A stretch of DNA of 64,000 nt from Acidobacteriaceae bacterium (GTDB lineage Bacteria; Acidobacteriota; Terriglobia; Bryobacterales; Bryobacteraceae). Under the pieces are notes generated by a model. That model ran no database searches, was not told the origin of the DNA, and saw nothing but the letters and a program-made list of their open reading frames with translations. The DNA lies in contig JAFAYI010000031.1 of the NCBI GenBank assembly GCA_019240475.1, positions 62,001-126,000 on the forward strand, in the 5' to 3' direction. Below, piece after piece: positions 1 through 8,628 of the stretch; positions within the stretch are counted from its first letter, which is position 1; the number at the start of each line of letters is the position of its first letter. The translations under genes and the position numbers were made by a program.

Positions 1-46
1 GCACATCGGACGATACAGAAGTCTCGTTTCGACACGAGGGGGCGTA

Positions 47-895
47 ATGGGCAATACTCGCTTAGCCGAGATCATAGGGCGGCATGAAAGAGATCTGCTG
101 GCGGAGTGGACGCGGCGACAAATGGATTCTTTCGGAACCGGCCGCGACAGAATATCCGAGACACAGCTTCGGGGGAATTCGCAAGACTTTCTACGCGCGC
201 TCACAGAGGCGTTGTTGCGAAACGCCGGTTCGGACCTGAGACGGCAGGAATGGTCGAGCATGAAGGATCTGCTGGGCGAAATCAGCCGGCAACGGGCTAC
301 GCAGGGATTTACGCCGAGCGAAACAGCAGTTTTCGTTTTCTCTTTCAAGCAGCCGTTATTCACACGGATTGCGTCCGAGTATCCGAACGATTCGGAGGGA
401 TTCGCGGCCGAACTCTGGACGGCCACCGAGTTGCTGGATGAACTCGGCCTGTATACCTCGGAAATGTACCTCAAGAGCCGGGAAGAAGTGATCCTTCGGC
501 AGCAGCAGGAGATGCTTGAGTTATCTACGCCGGTTGTGGAAGTTTGGGAAGGAGTATTAGCGCTGCCCTTGATTGGCACGCTAGACAGCGCTCGTACGCA
601 GATCGTCATGCAGAATCTACTGGAGGCGATTGTGGCGAGGGGCGCCAACCTGGCGATCATCGACATCACGGGCGTGCCCACCGTCGATACATTGGTTGCT
701 CAACATCTACTGAAAACAGTAGCGGCGGCGCGGCTCATGGGCGCCGATTGCATCATCAGCGGAATTCGTCCGCAGATCGCGCAGACCATCATCCATCTTG
801 GAGTGGACCTGAGCGGAGTTCTGACGAAGGCGACGCTCGCCGATGCTTTACAACTTGCGCTGAAGAAGAAGAATCTCACGGTCGCGCGTTCGTGA
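47..895 (+). CDS. rsbR: RsbR-type stressosome scaffold protein (RsbRD + STAS)
   Basis: A 282-residue cytoplasmic protein. The first ~150 residues are helical and resemble the RsbRD sensory domain; residues ~160-275 form a STAS domain. The conserved phospho-acceptor region of RsbR paralogues is visible as PTVDT (Thr212, Thr215). In the known family, RsbR and RsbS build the stressosome that holds the kinase RsbT until stress. The immediate downstream genes are exactly RsbS and RsbT, which supports the call. What stimulus the N-terminal domain senses cannot be read from the sequence. Start ATG at 47; no better start is seen. Confidence 0.85.
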   Translation: MGNTRLAEIIGRHERDLLAEWTRRQMDSFGTGRDRISETQLRGNSQDFLRALTEALLRNAGSDLRRQEWSSMKDLLGEISRQRATQGFTPSETAVFVFSFKQPLFTRIASEYPNDSEGFAAELWTATELLDELGLYTSEMYLKSREEVILRQQQEMLELSTPVVEVWEGVLALPLIGTLDSARTQIVMQNLLEAIVARGANLAIIDITGVPTVDTLVAQHLLKTVAAARLMGADCIISGIRPQIAQTIIHLGVDLSGVLTKATLADALQLALKKKNLTVARS

Positions 896-915
896 GGCGA
901 ACATAGAAACTGCAT

Positions 916-1302
916 ATGGAACGCATTCCGATCCTGAAGATGGGCTCGTTTTTGTTGGTCACAATCCAGGTGGATATGCACGATCAGCTGGCCATGACCT
1001 TGCAGGACGACCTGACGGCGCGGATTGTGAGCGACCGGGCTTCGGGAGTGTTGATCGATATTTCATCCCTGGATGTTGTGGACTCATTCATAGGACGCAT
1101 GCTGGGCAATATCGCGGCGATGGCGCGGGTGCTCGACGCCGAGACGGTGGTGGTGGGCATGCAGCCGTCTGTAGCTATCACGTTAGTCGAGCTTGGTCTG
1201 TCGCTGCCGGGAATTCGCACCGCTCTGAATGTCGATCGAGGAATGGAACTCCTCCGAGCCGGGAACAACGGAGACAGCAATGCCGGTCGTGAAAACGGTT
1301 GA
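916..1302 (+). CDS. rsbS: RsbS-type STAS antagonist protein
   Basis: A single STAS-domain protein of 128 residues, 20 bp after rsbR. Ser57 in the motif VDSF matches the serine phosphorylated by RsbT in known RsbS proteins. Its role by family is to form the stressosome core with RsbR and sequester RsbT. The last 23 bp overlap the start of rsbT, so the two are probably translationally coupled. Confidence 0.85.
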   Translation: MERIPILKMGSFLLVTIQVDMHDQLAMTLQDDLTARIVSDRASGVLIDISSLDVVDSFIGRMLGNIAAMARVLDAETVVVGMQPSVAITLVELGLSLPGIRTALNVDRGMELLRAGNNGDSNAGRENG

Positions 1303-1687
1303 ACTGCCGCTGACCCGACAGGAGGATGTAGTGGCAGTCCGGCAGCGCACGCGGTCCCTTGGCGTTGAGATCGGATTGACGATCGTAGACCAGACCAAGA
1401 TTGTCACGGCGGCGAGTGAATTGGCGCGCAACACGGTGATTCATGGCGGCGGCGGAAAGGCAACGATCGAGATTGTGAAGGAAGCATCGAAGCAGGGACT
1501 GAGACTAACGTTCGAAGACTGCGGGCCCGGCATTCCTGATTTAGAGCGTGCGATGCAGGATGGCTACACTTCGGGAGCCGGTTTGGGTCTCGGGTTGGGC
1601 GGATCGAAGAGGCTTTGCAACGATTTTGCCATTGAGTCCAAGGTGGGCAAGGGTACGCGAGTCACCATCGCGCGATGGAAAGCATAA
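1280..1687 (+). CDS. rsbT: RsbT-type switch serine kinase
   Basis: A 135-residue GHKL ATPase. The N-box is seen in ELARNTVIHG, the G1 box in EDCGPGIPD and the G2 box in GAGLGLGLGG. Family role: phosphorylates RsbS and RsbR, leaves the stressosome and activates a downstream partner. The ATG at 1280 is preferred over an in-frame upstream start at 1229 because the family begins just before the VELPL-type strand and because this gives a normal short overlap with rsbS. Overlaps the next gene by 13 bp. Confidence 0.85.
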   Translation: MPVVKTVELPLTRQEDVVAVRQRTRSLGVEIGLTIVDQTKIVTAASELARNTVIHGGGGKATIEIVKEASKQGLRLTFEDCGPGIPDLERAMQDGYTSGAGLGLGLGGSKRLCNDFAIESKVGKGTRVTIARWKA

Positions 1688-2697
1688 TCGCGGTGAGGCG
1701 CGCTTATCCCATAGACGAGGTTAGCCGGGTGGCTGAAGTCCGACGCGCGGCGAGTATGCTTGCGCAGGATGAAGGGCTGGACGAAACCCAAACGGGAAAG
1801 GTAGCGCTGGTCGCAACTGAGGTCTGCACGAATCTGTTAAAGCACGCCCAGGGTGGGGAAGTGTTCCTTTCGCGGCTCTCCGACTATTCAGGCGCCGGCC
1901 TCGAAATACTGGCAGTCGATCGCGGGCCTGGAATTATCGATGTAGAGAGGTGTCTAACGGACGGCTATTCGAGCGCAGCAACGCCGGGAACCGGCCTAGG
2001 CGCAATCGTGCGCGCGTCTCAGGAATTCGATATCTACTCGGAACACAACAAGGGAACCGTGCTGGTATCGCGCGTTTGCCGCGACGCGAATACGAGGACA
2101 GGCATTGGCGCCGTATTGAGGCCGATGACAGGGGAAGACGTTGCAGGGGACGCATGGGCAGTGCGCAAACGGGACGGGGAGTTGGCGTTGGTGGTGGCGG
2201 ATGGTTTAGGTCACGGTTTAATGGCGGCGCGCGCTGCAGCGGAGGCGGTCGCGGCTTTTCGACGAAGCGACGATTTCTCGCCCGTTGCGATGCTGCAGCA
2301 GGTGCATGCGTCGCTCCGCACCACACGGGGCGCGGCGGTGGCCATTGCTTACATCGACCAGGTTGCATCCGAGGTGCATTACGCGGGAGTCGGAAACATC
2401 TCGGGTGTTCTCATCGGCGGCGTGAAACCGGTATTCATGATCTCCCATAACGGCACGGCTGGCTACCATTCGCCACGAGTGCAGGAGTTTGTGTATCCAC
2501 TGGCGGATCCGGGCTTGATAGTCATGCACTCAGACGGTCTTCACACCGGCTGGAACCTGGATCAATTCGCAGGCCTGAGATGGCGGGATCCCGCCATCAT
2601 CGCTGGTGTTCTCTATCGAGAGGCCACCCGCAACCGCGATGACGCTTGCGTGGTGGTTGTGAAAACAAGAGGCAGCCGTGAAACCGCACGCCGATAA
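1675..2697 (+). CDS. GHKL ATPase fused to RsbX/SpoIIE-type PP2C phosphatase
   Basis: A 340-residue fusion. Residues ~1-135 are an anti-sigma-type ATPase (N-box VATEVCTNLLKHA, G1 VDRGPGI, G2 TPGTGLG). Residues ~145-335 are a PP2C phosphatase with the metal-binding signatures VADGLGHG, MHSDGLHTG and DDAC. In Bacillus, RsbX resets the stressosome by dephosphorylating RsbS/RsbR; this protein probably joins that reset function to a second ATPase domain. It overlaps rsbT (13 bp) and the following kinase gene (20 bp), so it belongs to one operon. Confidence 0.8.
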   Translation: MESIIAVRRAYPIDEVSRVAEVRRAASMLAQDEGLDETQTGKVALVATEVCTNLLKHAQGGEVFLSRLSDYSGAGLEILAVDRGPGIIDVERCLTDGYSSAATPGTGLGAIVRASQEFDIYSEHNKGTVLVSRVCRDANTRTGIGAVLRPMTGEDVAGDAWAVRKRDGELALVVADGLGHGLMAARAAAEAVAAFRRSDDFSPVAMLQQVHASLRTTRGAAVAIAYIDQVASEVHYAGVGNISGVLIGGVKPVFMISHNGTAGYHSPRVQEFVYPLADPGLIVMHSDGLHTGWNLDQFAGLRWRDPAIIAGVLYREATRNRDDACVVVVKTRGSRETARR

Positions 2698-4501
2698 ACA
2701 GCACGCAGCCATCTTATCGATAAATATTCAACAGGAACAGGACCTTGTCACCGCGCGTCAACGGGCGCGCCAACTATCGTCTCTGCTTGGATTCGGCTCG
2801 TTAGACCAAACCCGTATCGCGACCGCGGTGGCCGAAGTTGCACGTAACGCATACCGGTATGGAGGCGGAGGTCGACTCGATTTCTCGATCGACCTTCGGT
2901 CCCGGCCGCAAATCCTCTGGATGCAGATAAGTGACCAAGGCCCCGGCATTCGCGAAATCGAGCCGATTCTAAAGGGCGTTTATATTTCTTCGAATGGGCT
3001 GGGCTTGGGTTTGGCGGGGACCAAGCGTCTAATGGACGAATTCGAGATCGAGTCCGTTGCCGGGCGAGGCACCACGGTTCGTTTTGGCAAATCGATGCCG
3101 GCAAATGCGGTCGAAGTGGCCGATATCGCGCGGATTTGCGCGGTCTTAGCGCAGCAGCATGCCGGGAACTTAACAGAAGAATTAGAAAAGCAGAATCGCG
3201 ATCTGCTGCAAACGCTGGAAGCACTTCGCAGACGCGAATCCGAATTAGAGCAGCGCCAGGAAGATCTGGAGCGGCTCAATTTGGAACTGGACGAAACGAA
3301 TCGCGGCGTGGTGGCCCTTTACGCAGAGCTGGACGAGAAAGCTCAGGCTTTGAGGCGCGCCGACGAGATGAAATCGCGGTTCTTGTCTCATGTGAGCCAC
3401 GAGTTCAGAACGCCGGTCAACGCGGTTCTTGCGCTGGCGCGGCTGCTGTTGATGCACACCGATGGCGAATTGACGCCGGAACAGGAAAAACAAGTTGGCT
3501 ACATCCGCGACGCAGCGCAGCAATTGGCGGAGATAGTGAACGATCTTTTGGATTTGGCCAAAGTGGAATCCGGAAAGACTGAACTACGCCTGTCCAGGAT
3601 CGACGTCAGTCAATTTTTGGGGGCAACGCGAGCCCTGATGCGGCCCCTCGCAAGCAATGAAGCGGTATCGCTCGTGTTTGAAGACTCGCCGACACCGCTG
3701 GCGTTCGAAACCGATGAGAGTAAGTTGGGACAGATCTTGCGCAACTTAATCTCTAATGCATTGAAATTTACACAGCACGGCGAAGTGCGAGTAAGCGCCG
3801 CAATCGCAGCGGCCGGCGATGCCGTCGAGTTCACGGTGAAGGACACAGGGATCGGCATTGCTCGCGAAGACCTGGAACGAATATTCCAGGAGTTCGCCCA
3901 AATCGAGAATCCGCTTCAGAAACGAGTGAAGGGCACCGGTCTAGGACTTCCTTTGTCGCGACGCTTAGCGATTCTGCTGGGTGGCGCGCTTTCGGTTGAG
4001 AGCACGTTGGGGTTGGGGTCGACCTTTAAGTTGACGCTGCCGTATCGGCCGGCCGACGACCCGCAGATGGCGGGAGCCGCGGAACAGCGGGGCGCCGCGC
4101 CCGGCAAAACTATTCTGCTGGTTGACGATGAACTCGCGTCCCGGTATTTGGTTCATCACTTGCTCCAAGGAACCGAGCATCGCATCGTGGAAGCCGACGC
4201 GATGAGCGCCGCCGAGCGGGCCCGTTTCGAGGCGCCTTCTTTGATTATTCTCGATTTGTCGATGCCGGACCATACAGGATTTGAGGTCTTGGAAGAGCTA
4301 AAGTCAAACGAGGTGACTGCGCATATTCCTGTTATCATTCACACGTCGAAGCTCATGACGGAAGTCGACTATGCGCGACTGGAAAACAAGATCGCCGCAG
4401 TGCTGCCCAAAGGAGCCCAGGGGCGGCTGGCGGCATTGATGGCGATGCGTGAAATTCTAGGCGAGCCCTATCTGTTTTCCTTCGAGCCGGAATTCCGCTA
4501 G
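2678..4501 (+). CDS. Hybrid histidine kinase with N-terminal RsbT-like ATPase domain and C-terminal receiver
   Basis: 607 residues, GTG start at 2678 inside the previous gene. Order of parts: an RsbT-like GHKL domain (~15-140, N-box VAEVARNAYRYG, G2 NGLGLGLAGTKR); a long coiled coil (~165-235); HisKA with phospho-acceptor SHVSHEFRTP; a second GHKL domain (NLISNALKFT, DTGIGIA); and a receiver (ILLVDDE, phosphorylatable Asp in IILDLSMPD). No membrane segments, so cytoplasmic. Two separate ATPase domains in one chain are unusual. The protein probably couples stressosome output to a phosphorelay, although the final output regulator is not in the window. Confidence 0.8.
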   Translation: MKPHADKQHAAILSINIQQEQDLVTARQRARQLSSLLGFGSLDQTRIATAVAEVARNAYRYGGGGRLDFSIDLRSRPQILWMQISDQGPGIREIEPILKGVYISSNGLGLGLAGTKRLMDEFEIESVAGRGTTVRFGKSMPANAVEVADIARICAVLAQQHAGNLTEELEKQNRDLLQTLEALRRRESELEQRQEDLERLNLELDETNRGVVALYAELDEKAQALRRADEMKSRFLSHVSHEFRTPVNAVLALARLLLMHTDGELTPEQEKQVGYIRDAAQQLAEIVNDLLDLAKVESGKTELRLSRIDVSQFLGATRALMRPLASNEAVSLVFEDSPTPLAFETDESKLGQILRNLISNALKFTQHGEVRVSAAIAAAGDAVEFTVKDTGIGIAREDLERIFQEFAQIENPLQKRVKGTGLGLPLSRRLAILLGGALSVESTLGLGSTFKLTLPYRPADDPQMAGAAEQRGAAPGKTILLVDDELASRYLVHHLLQGTEHRIVEADAMSAAERARFEAPSLIILDLSMPDHTGFEVLEELKSNEVTAHIPVIIHTSKLMTEVDYARLENKIAAVLPKGAQGRLAALMAMREILGEPYLFSFEPEFR

Positions 4502-4519
4502 AACTTTAAAACGATCAAC

Positions 4520-5635
4520 GTGGTTAATCCCGAGATCATTGTTAACGTCGATGACAACGAGCCCGCCCGGTATGCCAAAGGGCGTCACCTGTCGCACGCC
4601 GGCTTTATCGTGTACGACGCGCCGAATGGCAAGGAGGCGCTCCGTCTAATTCAGGAACATCATGCCGATCTGGTCTTGCTCGATGTGAACTTGCCGGACA
4701 TGAATGGAATCGAGGTATGCCAACGGGTGAAGTCGAGTTCACATGGCGCCTCGGTGATCGTTTTACAGATCTCGGCCTCCGCCATCGGGGCGCCTCAGGC
4801 TAGCGCGGCTTTAAATAGCGGGGCAGACGCGTATCTTACGGAGCCTGTCGAGCCCGACGTCCTGATCGCGACGGTACGGGCATTGTTGCGCCTCAGAAAA
4901 GCGGAGCGCGAACTGTCGGCGGCCAACGAGCGGTTGAAACTGTTGAACAAGGAGTTATACAGGTCTAACGAGGATTTGCAACAGTTTGCCTTTGCGGCAA
5001 GCCACGATTTACAGGAGCCGCTCAGAACTGTGACGAGTTTCGTTACGCTGCTTGAAAGGACGGCGGGACACAAGCTGAGCGAGGATGAACAAGAATACCT
5101 GAGATATATTGCGGACGGATCGCGCCGAATGCGCGCCTTAATTGACGATCTTCTCCGCTACTCCCAAGTTGGACAGGAACCGGCCTCGATGGAAGCTGTG
5201 GATTTGAATGCCGTACTGCTGAGCGTGATGGAGAACCTGCGCGAGAGCTTGCTTGAATCTGGGACGGAAGTTACCTACGATTCACTTCCATCCGTGAGCG
5301 GAGATGAAGCTCAACTTGGGCAGGTATTTCAAAACCTGATTAGCAATGCGATTAAATATGCCCGTCCGAGCGTGCGGCCGGTAGTCCGTTTGAGTGCCAA
5401 GAACGAAGGTTGCGAGATTGTAATTTCTGTTCGCGATAATGGTTTGGGGATCGAGAACGATTATCTTCAGCAAATCTTTGCTCCTTTCAAGCGCCTGCAT
5501 GGGAAAGAAATTTCGGGTACTGGGATGGGGCTCGCAATTTGCCGTCGCGTGATTGAGGCACACGGCGGCCGGATCTGGGTAGAGTCTAGCCTGGGCGAAG
5601 GGTCCACGTTCCACTTCAGCCTGCGTCAGCATTGA
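4520..5635 (+). CDS. Receiver-histidine kinase (REC-HisKA-HATPase)
   Basis: 371 residues with a GTG start, 18 bp after the hybrid kinase. An N-terminal receiver (IVNVDDNE, Asp in LLDVNLPD) is followed by a short coiled coil, a HisKA region with AASHDLQEPLR and a catalytic domain (NLISNAIKYA, DNGLGIE, GTGMGLAICRR). The receiver probably takes the phosphoryl group from the upstream hybrid kinase and controls the kinase half. No DNA-binding domain is present. Last gene of the stressosome operon. Confidence 0.8.
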   Translation: MVNPEIIVNVDDNEPARYAKGRHLSHAGFIVYDAPNGKEALRLIQEHHADLVLLDVNLPDMNGIEVCQRVKSSSHGASVIVLQISASAIGAPQASAALNSGADAYLTEPVEPDVLIATVRALLRLRKAERELSAANERLKLLNKELYRSNEDLQQFAFAASHDLQEPLRTVTSFVTLLERTAGHKLSEDEQEYLRYIADGSRRMRALIDDLLRYSQVGQEPASMEAVDLNAVLLSVMENLRESLLESGTEVTYDSLPSVSGDEAQLGQVFQNLISNAIKYARPSVRPVVRLSAKNEGCEIVISVRDNGLGIENDYLQQIFAPFKRLHGKEISGTGMGLAICRRVIEAHGGRIWVESSLGEGSTFHFSLRQH

Positions 5636-5719
5636 AGTCTTCAATAATCGGCGCAACCGCCCCTAGGGCAGTAAGAGCTTCCGACGCGGGTCGTGCGGTG
5701 TCAAGGGTGGCACTTTGAC

Positions 5720-5989
5720 CTAGGTTCCAAATCTACGCTTTGCGCGAACCCTGGCCCCCACACCCTGTTGGCCTCGATTTTTCGGCGAGGCACTGGTTTC
5801 TAGCGACCCGAGAAGTCGCGACGATACGCGGGAAATCTCGTCGACGGCCCCGAAGAACGAGCTTTCATTTGTCTTTGAGGGTTTGTTGAACCCACTTATC
5901 TTCCTCACGAATTGAAGCGCCGCCGCGCGGATCTCATCGTCACTCGTTGGGGGATCGAAGTTGAATAAAGGCTTGATGCTCCTGCACAT
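5720..5989 (-). CDS. DUF2277 family protein
   Basis: An 89-residue protein that begins MCRSIKPLFNF and contains IRAAALQFVRKISGF, the signature of the small DUF2277 family, whose biochemical role is unknown to me. The ATG at 5989 is chosen because family members start at MCR; a longer in-frame reading overlaps the ybaK gene and has an atypical composition. It lies 86 bp downstream of ybaK on the same strand. Confidence 0.8.
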   Translation of the reverse strand: MCRSIKPLFNFDPPTSDDEIRAAALQFVRKISGFNKPSKTNESSFFGAVDEISRVSSRLLGSLETSASPKNRGQQGVGARVRAKRRFGT

Positions 5990-6075
5990 GCTTCGCTTTA
6001 AAGCTAGCAGATGCGTGATCTTCGGCGGGCCGTCGAGCATTGCAGTGGGAATGAAGTAATACGCGGGGCGCCAGC

Positions 6076-6546
6076 TCACTTGGGTCTTGCAATTTCGCCA
6101 CAGGTGGCGGACGTTGCGCGGATGTAGTCGCTTGGCTGGAGGAGAATTTGAAGACCGCGCTGACCGGCCGAAACAGCGACGATATCGTGGAGTTCGATGG
6201 TCCAATCGGTAAAAACAGGAAAGCTTCTTTTTGCCGCGAGAACGGTCACGCCTCCACGAACATAACCGGTGAGCGATTTAAGGTCTTTCACTGGCGCCAA
6301 GTCCACCGTGCGATTCCCGGACACGCGAGCAGCAGCTTTCAAATCAAGTTCCGCGCCGGCTGGAATCACACAGAAAAGCGGCTCGGCGCCTCGGACTAGC
6401 AATGTCTTAAAGACCTGCTCGGGCGGCAAACCGATTTTCGCGGCTACAGTTTCCGCCGCGAGATCGTTTGGATCGACCTCATATTCGCGTAGTTCGTACC
6501 GAATGCCGAGATCGTCAAGCAGCCGAGCCGCGTTGGTCTTGTTCAT
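6076..6546 (-). CDS. ybaK: YbaK/EbsC-type aminoacyl-tRNA deacylase
   Basis: 156 residues covering the whole single-domain YbaK fold, starting MNKTNAARLLDDLGI. Family members hydrolyse mischarged Cys-tRNA(Pro), a proofreading step in translation. Conserved parts seen include EQVFKTLLVRG, the GNRTVDLAP region and YVRGGVTVLAAK. The ATG at 6546 is preferred over an upstream in-frame TTG at 6555. Confidence 0.85.
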   Translation of the reverse strand: MNKTNAARLLDDLGIRYELREYEVDPNDLAAETVAAKIGLPPEQVFKTLLVRGAEPLFCVIPAGAELDLKAAARVSGNRTVDLAPVKDLKSLTGYVRGGVTVLAAKRSFPVFTDWTIELHDIVAVSAGQRGLQILLQPSDYIRATSATCGEIARPK

Positions 6547-6587
6547 CGTGTGCAATTCACAATCGCATCCGATCGGTCAACTTCCTA

Positions 6588-6616
6588 TCGACCCGTGCGA
6601 TCTGAATTGCTATTAT
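6588..6616 (+). promoter_or_regulatory. Possible promoter of the sedolisin gene
   Basis: TCGACC at 6588-6593 and TATTAT at 6611-6616 are separated by 17 bp and lie 46 bp before the GTG at 6662. The -35 element is only a partial match, so this is tentative. Confidence 0.3.
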
Positions 6617-6661
6617 TGGCCATTCCGTTTCGAGAGAAGCTTTTGCAACGAAAGGAAAAAA

Positions 6662-8311
6662 GTGAACAAAAACGATTCTTCGCCAGTTCGACTGCGGCTT
6701 CACATGGCGCTATCCTTCGTAGCGTTCCTTTCCATGGTAGCCGGGCAAGCTCACGCGCAGGGCGTGTTAACGCGGCATGTGCGTCCGGAAATCACGGCCG
6801 GAGAGGCCCCGTTGTTGGGCCGCTTACCAGCGGACGAGATTCTTAAACTGAATATCGCCCTTCCGCTTCGCAATGAAGCCGAGCTCGATCAGCTCTTGGA
6901 TCAACTGTACGATCCTAATAGCTCTTCTTTCCATCAATTCTTGAGCGTGGAAGAGTTCACCGATCGGTTCGGCCCAACGCAAGACGATTATGCCGAGGTC
7001 ATTCGTTTCGCGGAACGAAATGGATTGACAGTGACCGGTACATTCCCGAATCGAATGGTTGTAAATGTTACAGGATCAGTCAGGAATATAGAAAGGGCCT
7101 TCGGTGTAGTTATGGGCGTTTATCAACATCCGACCGAACAGAGGACTTTCTACTCGACGGACCGTGAACCCATTGCTAATTCGCCCGTGCCTCTGTGGCA
7201 TGTCACGGGCCTTGATAATTTCTCGATCCCACACCCCATCAGTCTGCATCGGGAATCGGAAGTCAAGAGCCAAACGACTGGCTCCGGCCCTAATGGCTAT
7301 TTTCTCGGCAGCGACATGAGAGCGGCTTATTATGGCGGGACAAGTCTCAGCGGTTCGGGTCAATCTGTAGGGCTTCTTGAATTTGCAGGATACAATTACG
7401 CGGATGTGACTAAGTACTTTTCAAAAGTGGGGCAGAAACTGAGCGTAGCCGTGAATGGAATCTCGACGGATGGCTCTAGCCTGAGCTGCACCGGCAGCTG
7501 TGACGACACAGAACAAGTATTGGATATAGAGGTAGCGATTTCGATGGCTCCCGGTATGAGTCAAGTTCGCGTATACGTTTCGGACACCAGCGACGTTAGC
7601 ATCTTCAATCGGATGGCAAGCGACAATATCTCGAAGTCTTTGAGTTGCTCATGGGGCTGGAGTCCGGCAGATCCGTCCAGCGACGATCCTATTTTCAAGG
7701 AATTCTCGGCGCAAGGACAGAATCTCTTTGTAGCCTCCGGCGACAGTGGCGCTTACAAGACCCGTTCGTCGGACGTGTATCCGGCCGATGATGCTTATGT
7801 AACCTCGGTAGGAGGAACTGATCTGACCACAAATGGCGCGGGTGGCTCTTGGAAATCGGAAACGGGTTGGTCGGATAGTGGAGGCGGAATCTCACCGAAT
7901 AAAATTGCAATCCCGGGCTATCAGAAGACCGCCGGAGTCATCACAAGCGGCAATAAGGGATCGACTACTTATCGGAATTCCCCGGACGTTGCCGCCGAAG
8001 CGAACACGGATAACTATATTTGCTACGACGGAACTTGCGCCGGCGGCTGGGGAGGAACGAGTTTCGCCGCGCCGCGCTGGGCTGGCTATCTGGCATTGGT
8101 TAATCAGCAGTCTGTCGCAAACGGTAAAGGTACACTCGGCTTCATAAATCCGACTCTCTATAGCATCGGGCTTGGCTCGAGTTATTCGACCGATTTTCAC
8201 GATATCACCAGCGGGAGCAATGGCACTTATTCTGCCATCAAAGGCTTCGACTTGGTGACCGGCTGGGGTAGCCCCAACGGCACGGGCCTCATCAACGCCT
8301 TGGCGCCGTAA
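6662..8311 (+). CDS. Secreted sedolisin / pro-kumamolisin serine-carboxyl peptidase (S53)
   Basis: 549 residues. The GTG at 6662 is chosen because it follows a purine-rich AAAGGAAAAA site and gives a basic N-terminus plus hydrophobic stretch ending AQA-type (signal peptide, ~1-35). The pro-domain (~45-190) includes a typical RFGPTQ region. The catalytic domain shows E284 and D288 (DDTEQVLDIEV), oxyanion D361 (SGDSG) and nucleophile S467 (GGTSFAAP); the C-terminal GWGSPNG motif belongs to the calcium site. Family enzymes are acid-active endopeptidases that mature by removal of the propeptide; this one should act outside the cell on proteins. Confidence 0.9.
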   Translation: MNKNDSSPVRLRLHMALSFVAFLSMVAGQAHAQGVLTRHVRPEITAGEAPLLGRLPADEILKLNIALPLRNEAELDQLLDQLYDPNSSSFHQFLSVEEFTDRFGPTQDDYAEVIRFAERNGLTVTGTFPNRMVVNVTGSVRNIERAFGVVMGVYQHPTEQRTFYSTDREPIANSPVPLWHVTGLDNFSIPHPISLHRESEVKSQTTGSGPNGYFLGSDMRAAYYGGTSLSGSGQSVGLLEFAGYNYADVTKYFSKVGQKLSVAVNGISTDGSSLSCTGSCDDTEQVLDIEVAISMAPGMSQVRVYVSDTSDVSIFNRMASDNISKSLSCSWGWSPADPSSDDPIFKEFSAQGQNLFVASGDSGAYKTRSSDVYPADDAYVTSVGGTDLTTNGAGGSWKSETGWSDSGGGISPNKIAIPGYQKTAGVITSGNKGSTTYRNSPDVAAEANTDNYICYDGTCAGGWGGTSFAAPRWAGYLALVNQQSVANGKGTLGFINPTLYSIGLGSSYSTDFHDITSGSNGTYSAIKGFDLVTGWGSPNGTGLINALAP

Positions 8312-8361
8312 CGAACTATTCTCGAATCGCTGGCCGGCTACGAAACGGCCAGCGATGCTCC

Positions 8362-8628
8362 TCAACGTGAGAAGTCCAGCTCGACTTCGTCGATGTAGCA
8401 CCAGCCCCAGTCTTCGCCCGGTTCAAAGGATCGCATGATGGGGTGCGTCGTCGTATGGAAATGTTTGGTCGCGTGTTTGTTCTTCGACGAATCGCAGCAT
8501 CCGACGTGTCCACAGGACATGCACAAACGGAGATGGACCCACTTTTCGCCGGTTTTCAGGCATTCTTCGCAACCTCGCGTGTGGGGTTGAATGTCACGAA
8601 TTTGATCCGTATGGCTGCACTTCGTCAT
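8362..8628 (-). CDS. UBP-type (ZnF-UBP) zinc-finger protein
   Basis: An 88-residue protein dominated by one zinc finger of the ubiquitin-hydrolase type: CSH, CEEC, CMSCGHVGCC and HFHTTTHPIM provide the Cys/His ligands. In eukaryotes the fold binds ubiquitin C-termini; bacterial stand-alone versions are common but unexplained. The start overlaps the stop of the sensor kinase gene by 4 bp (ATGA), so it is co-translated with the redox-signalling genes. The window carries a separate ubiquitin-like operon at 53-55 kb, but nothing links the two. Confidence 0.8.
   Translation of the reverse strand: MTKCSHTDQIRDIQPHTRGCEECLKTGEKWVHLRLCMSCGHVGCCDSSKNKHATKHFHTTTHPIMRSFEPGEDWGWCYIDEVELDFSR

Noticed and set aside
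6269..6661. N-terminal extension of the sedolisin frame
   Set aside because: It lies on top of the opposite-strand ybaK gene and has no signal peptide; the GTG at 6662 has a ribosome-binding site and a signal peptide.
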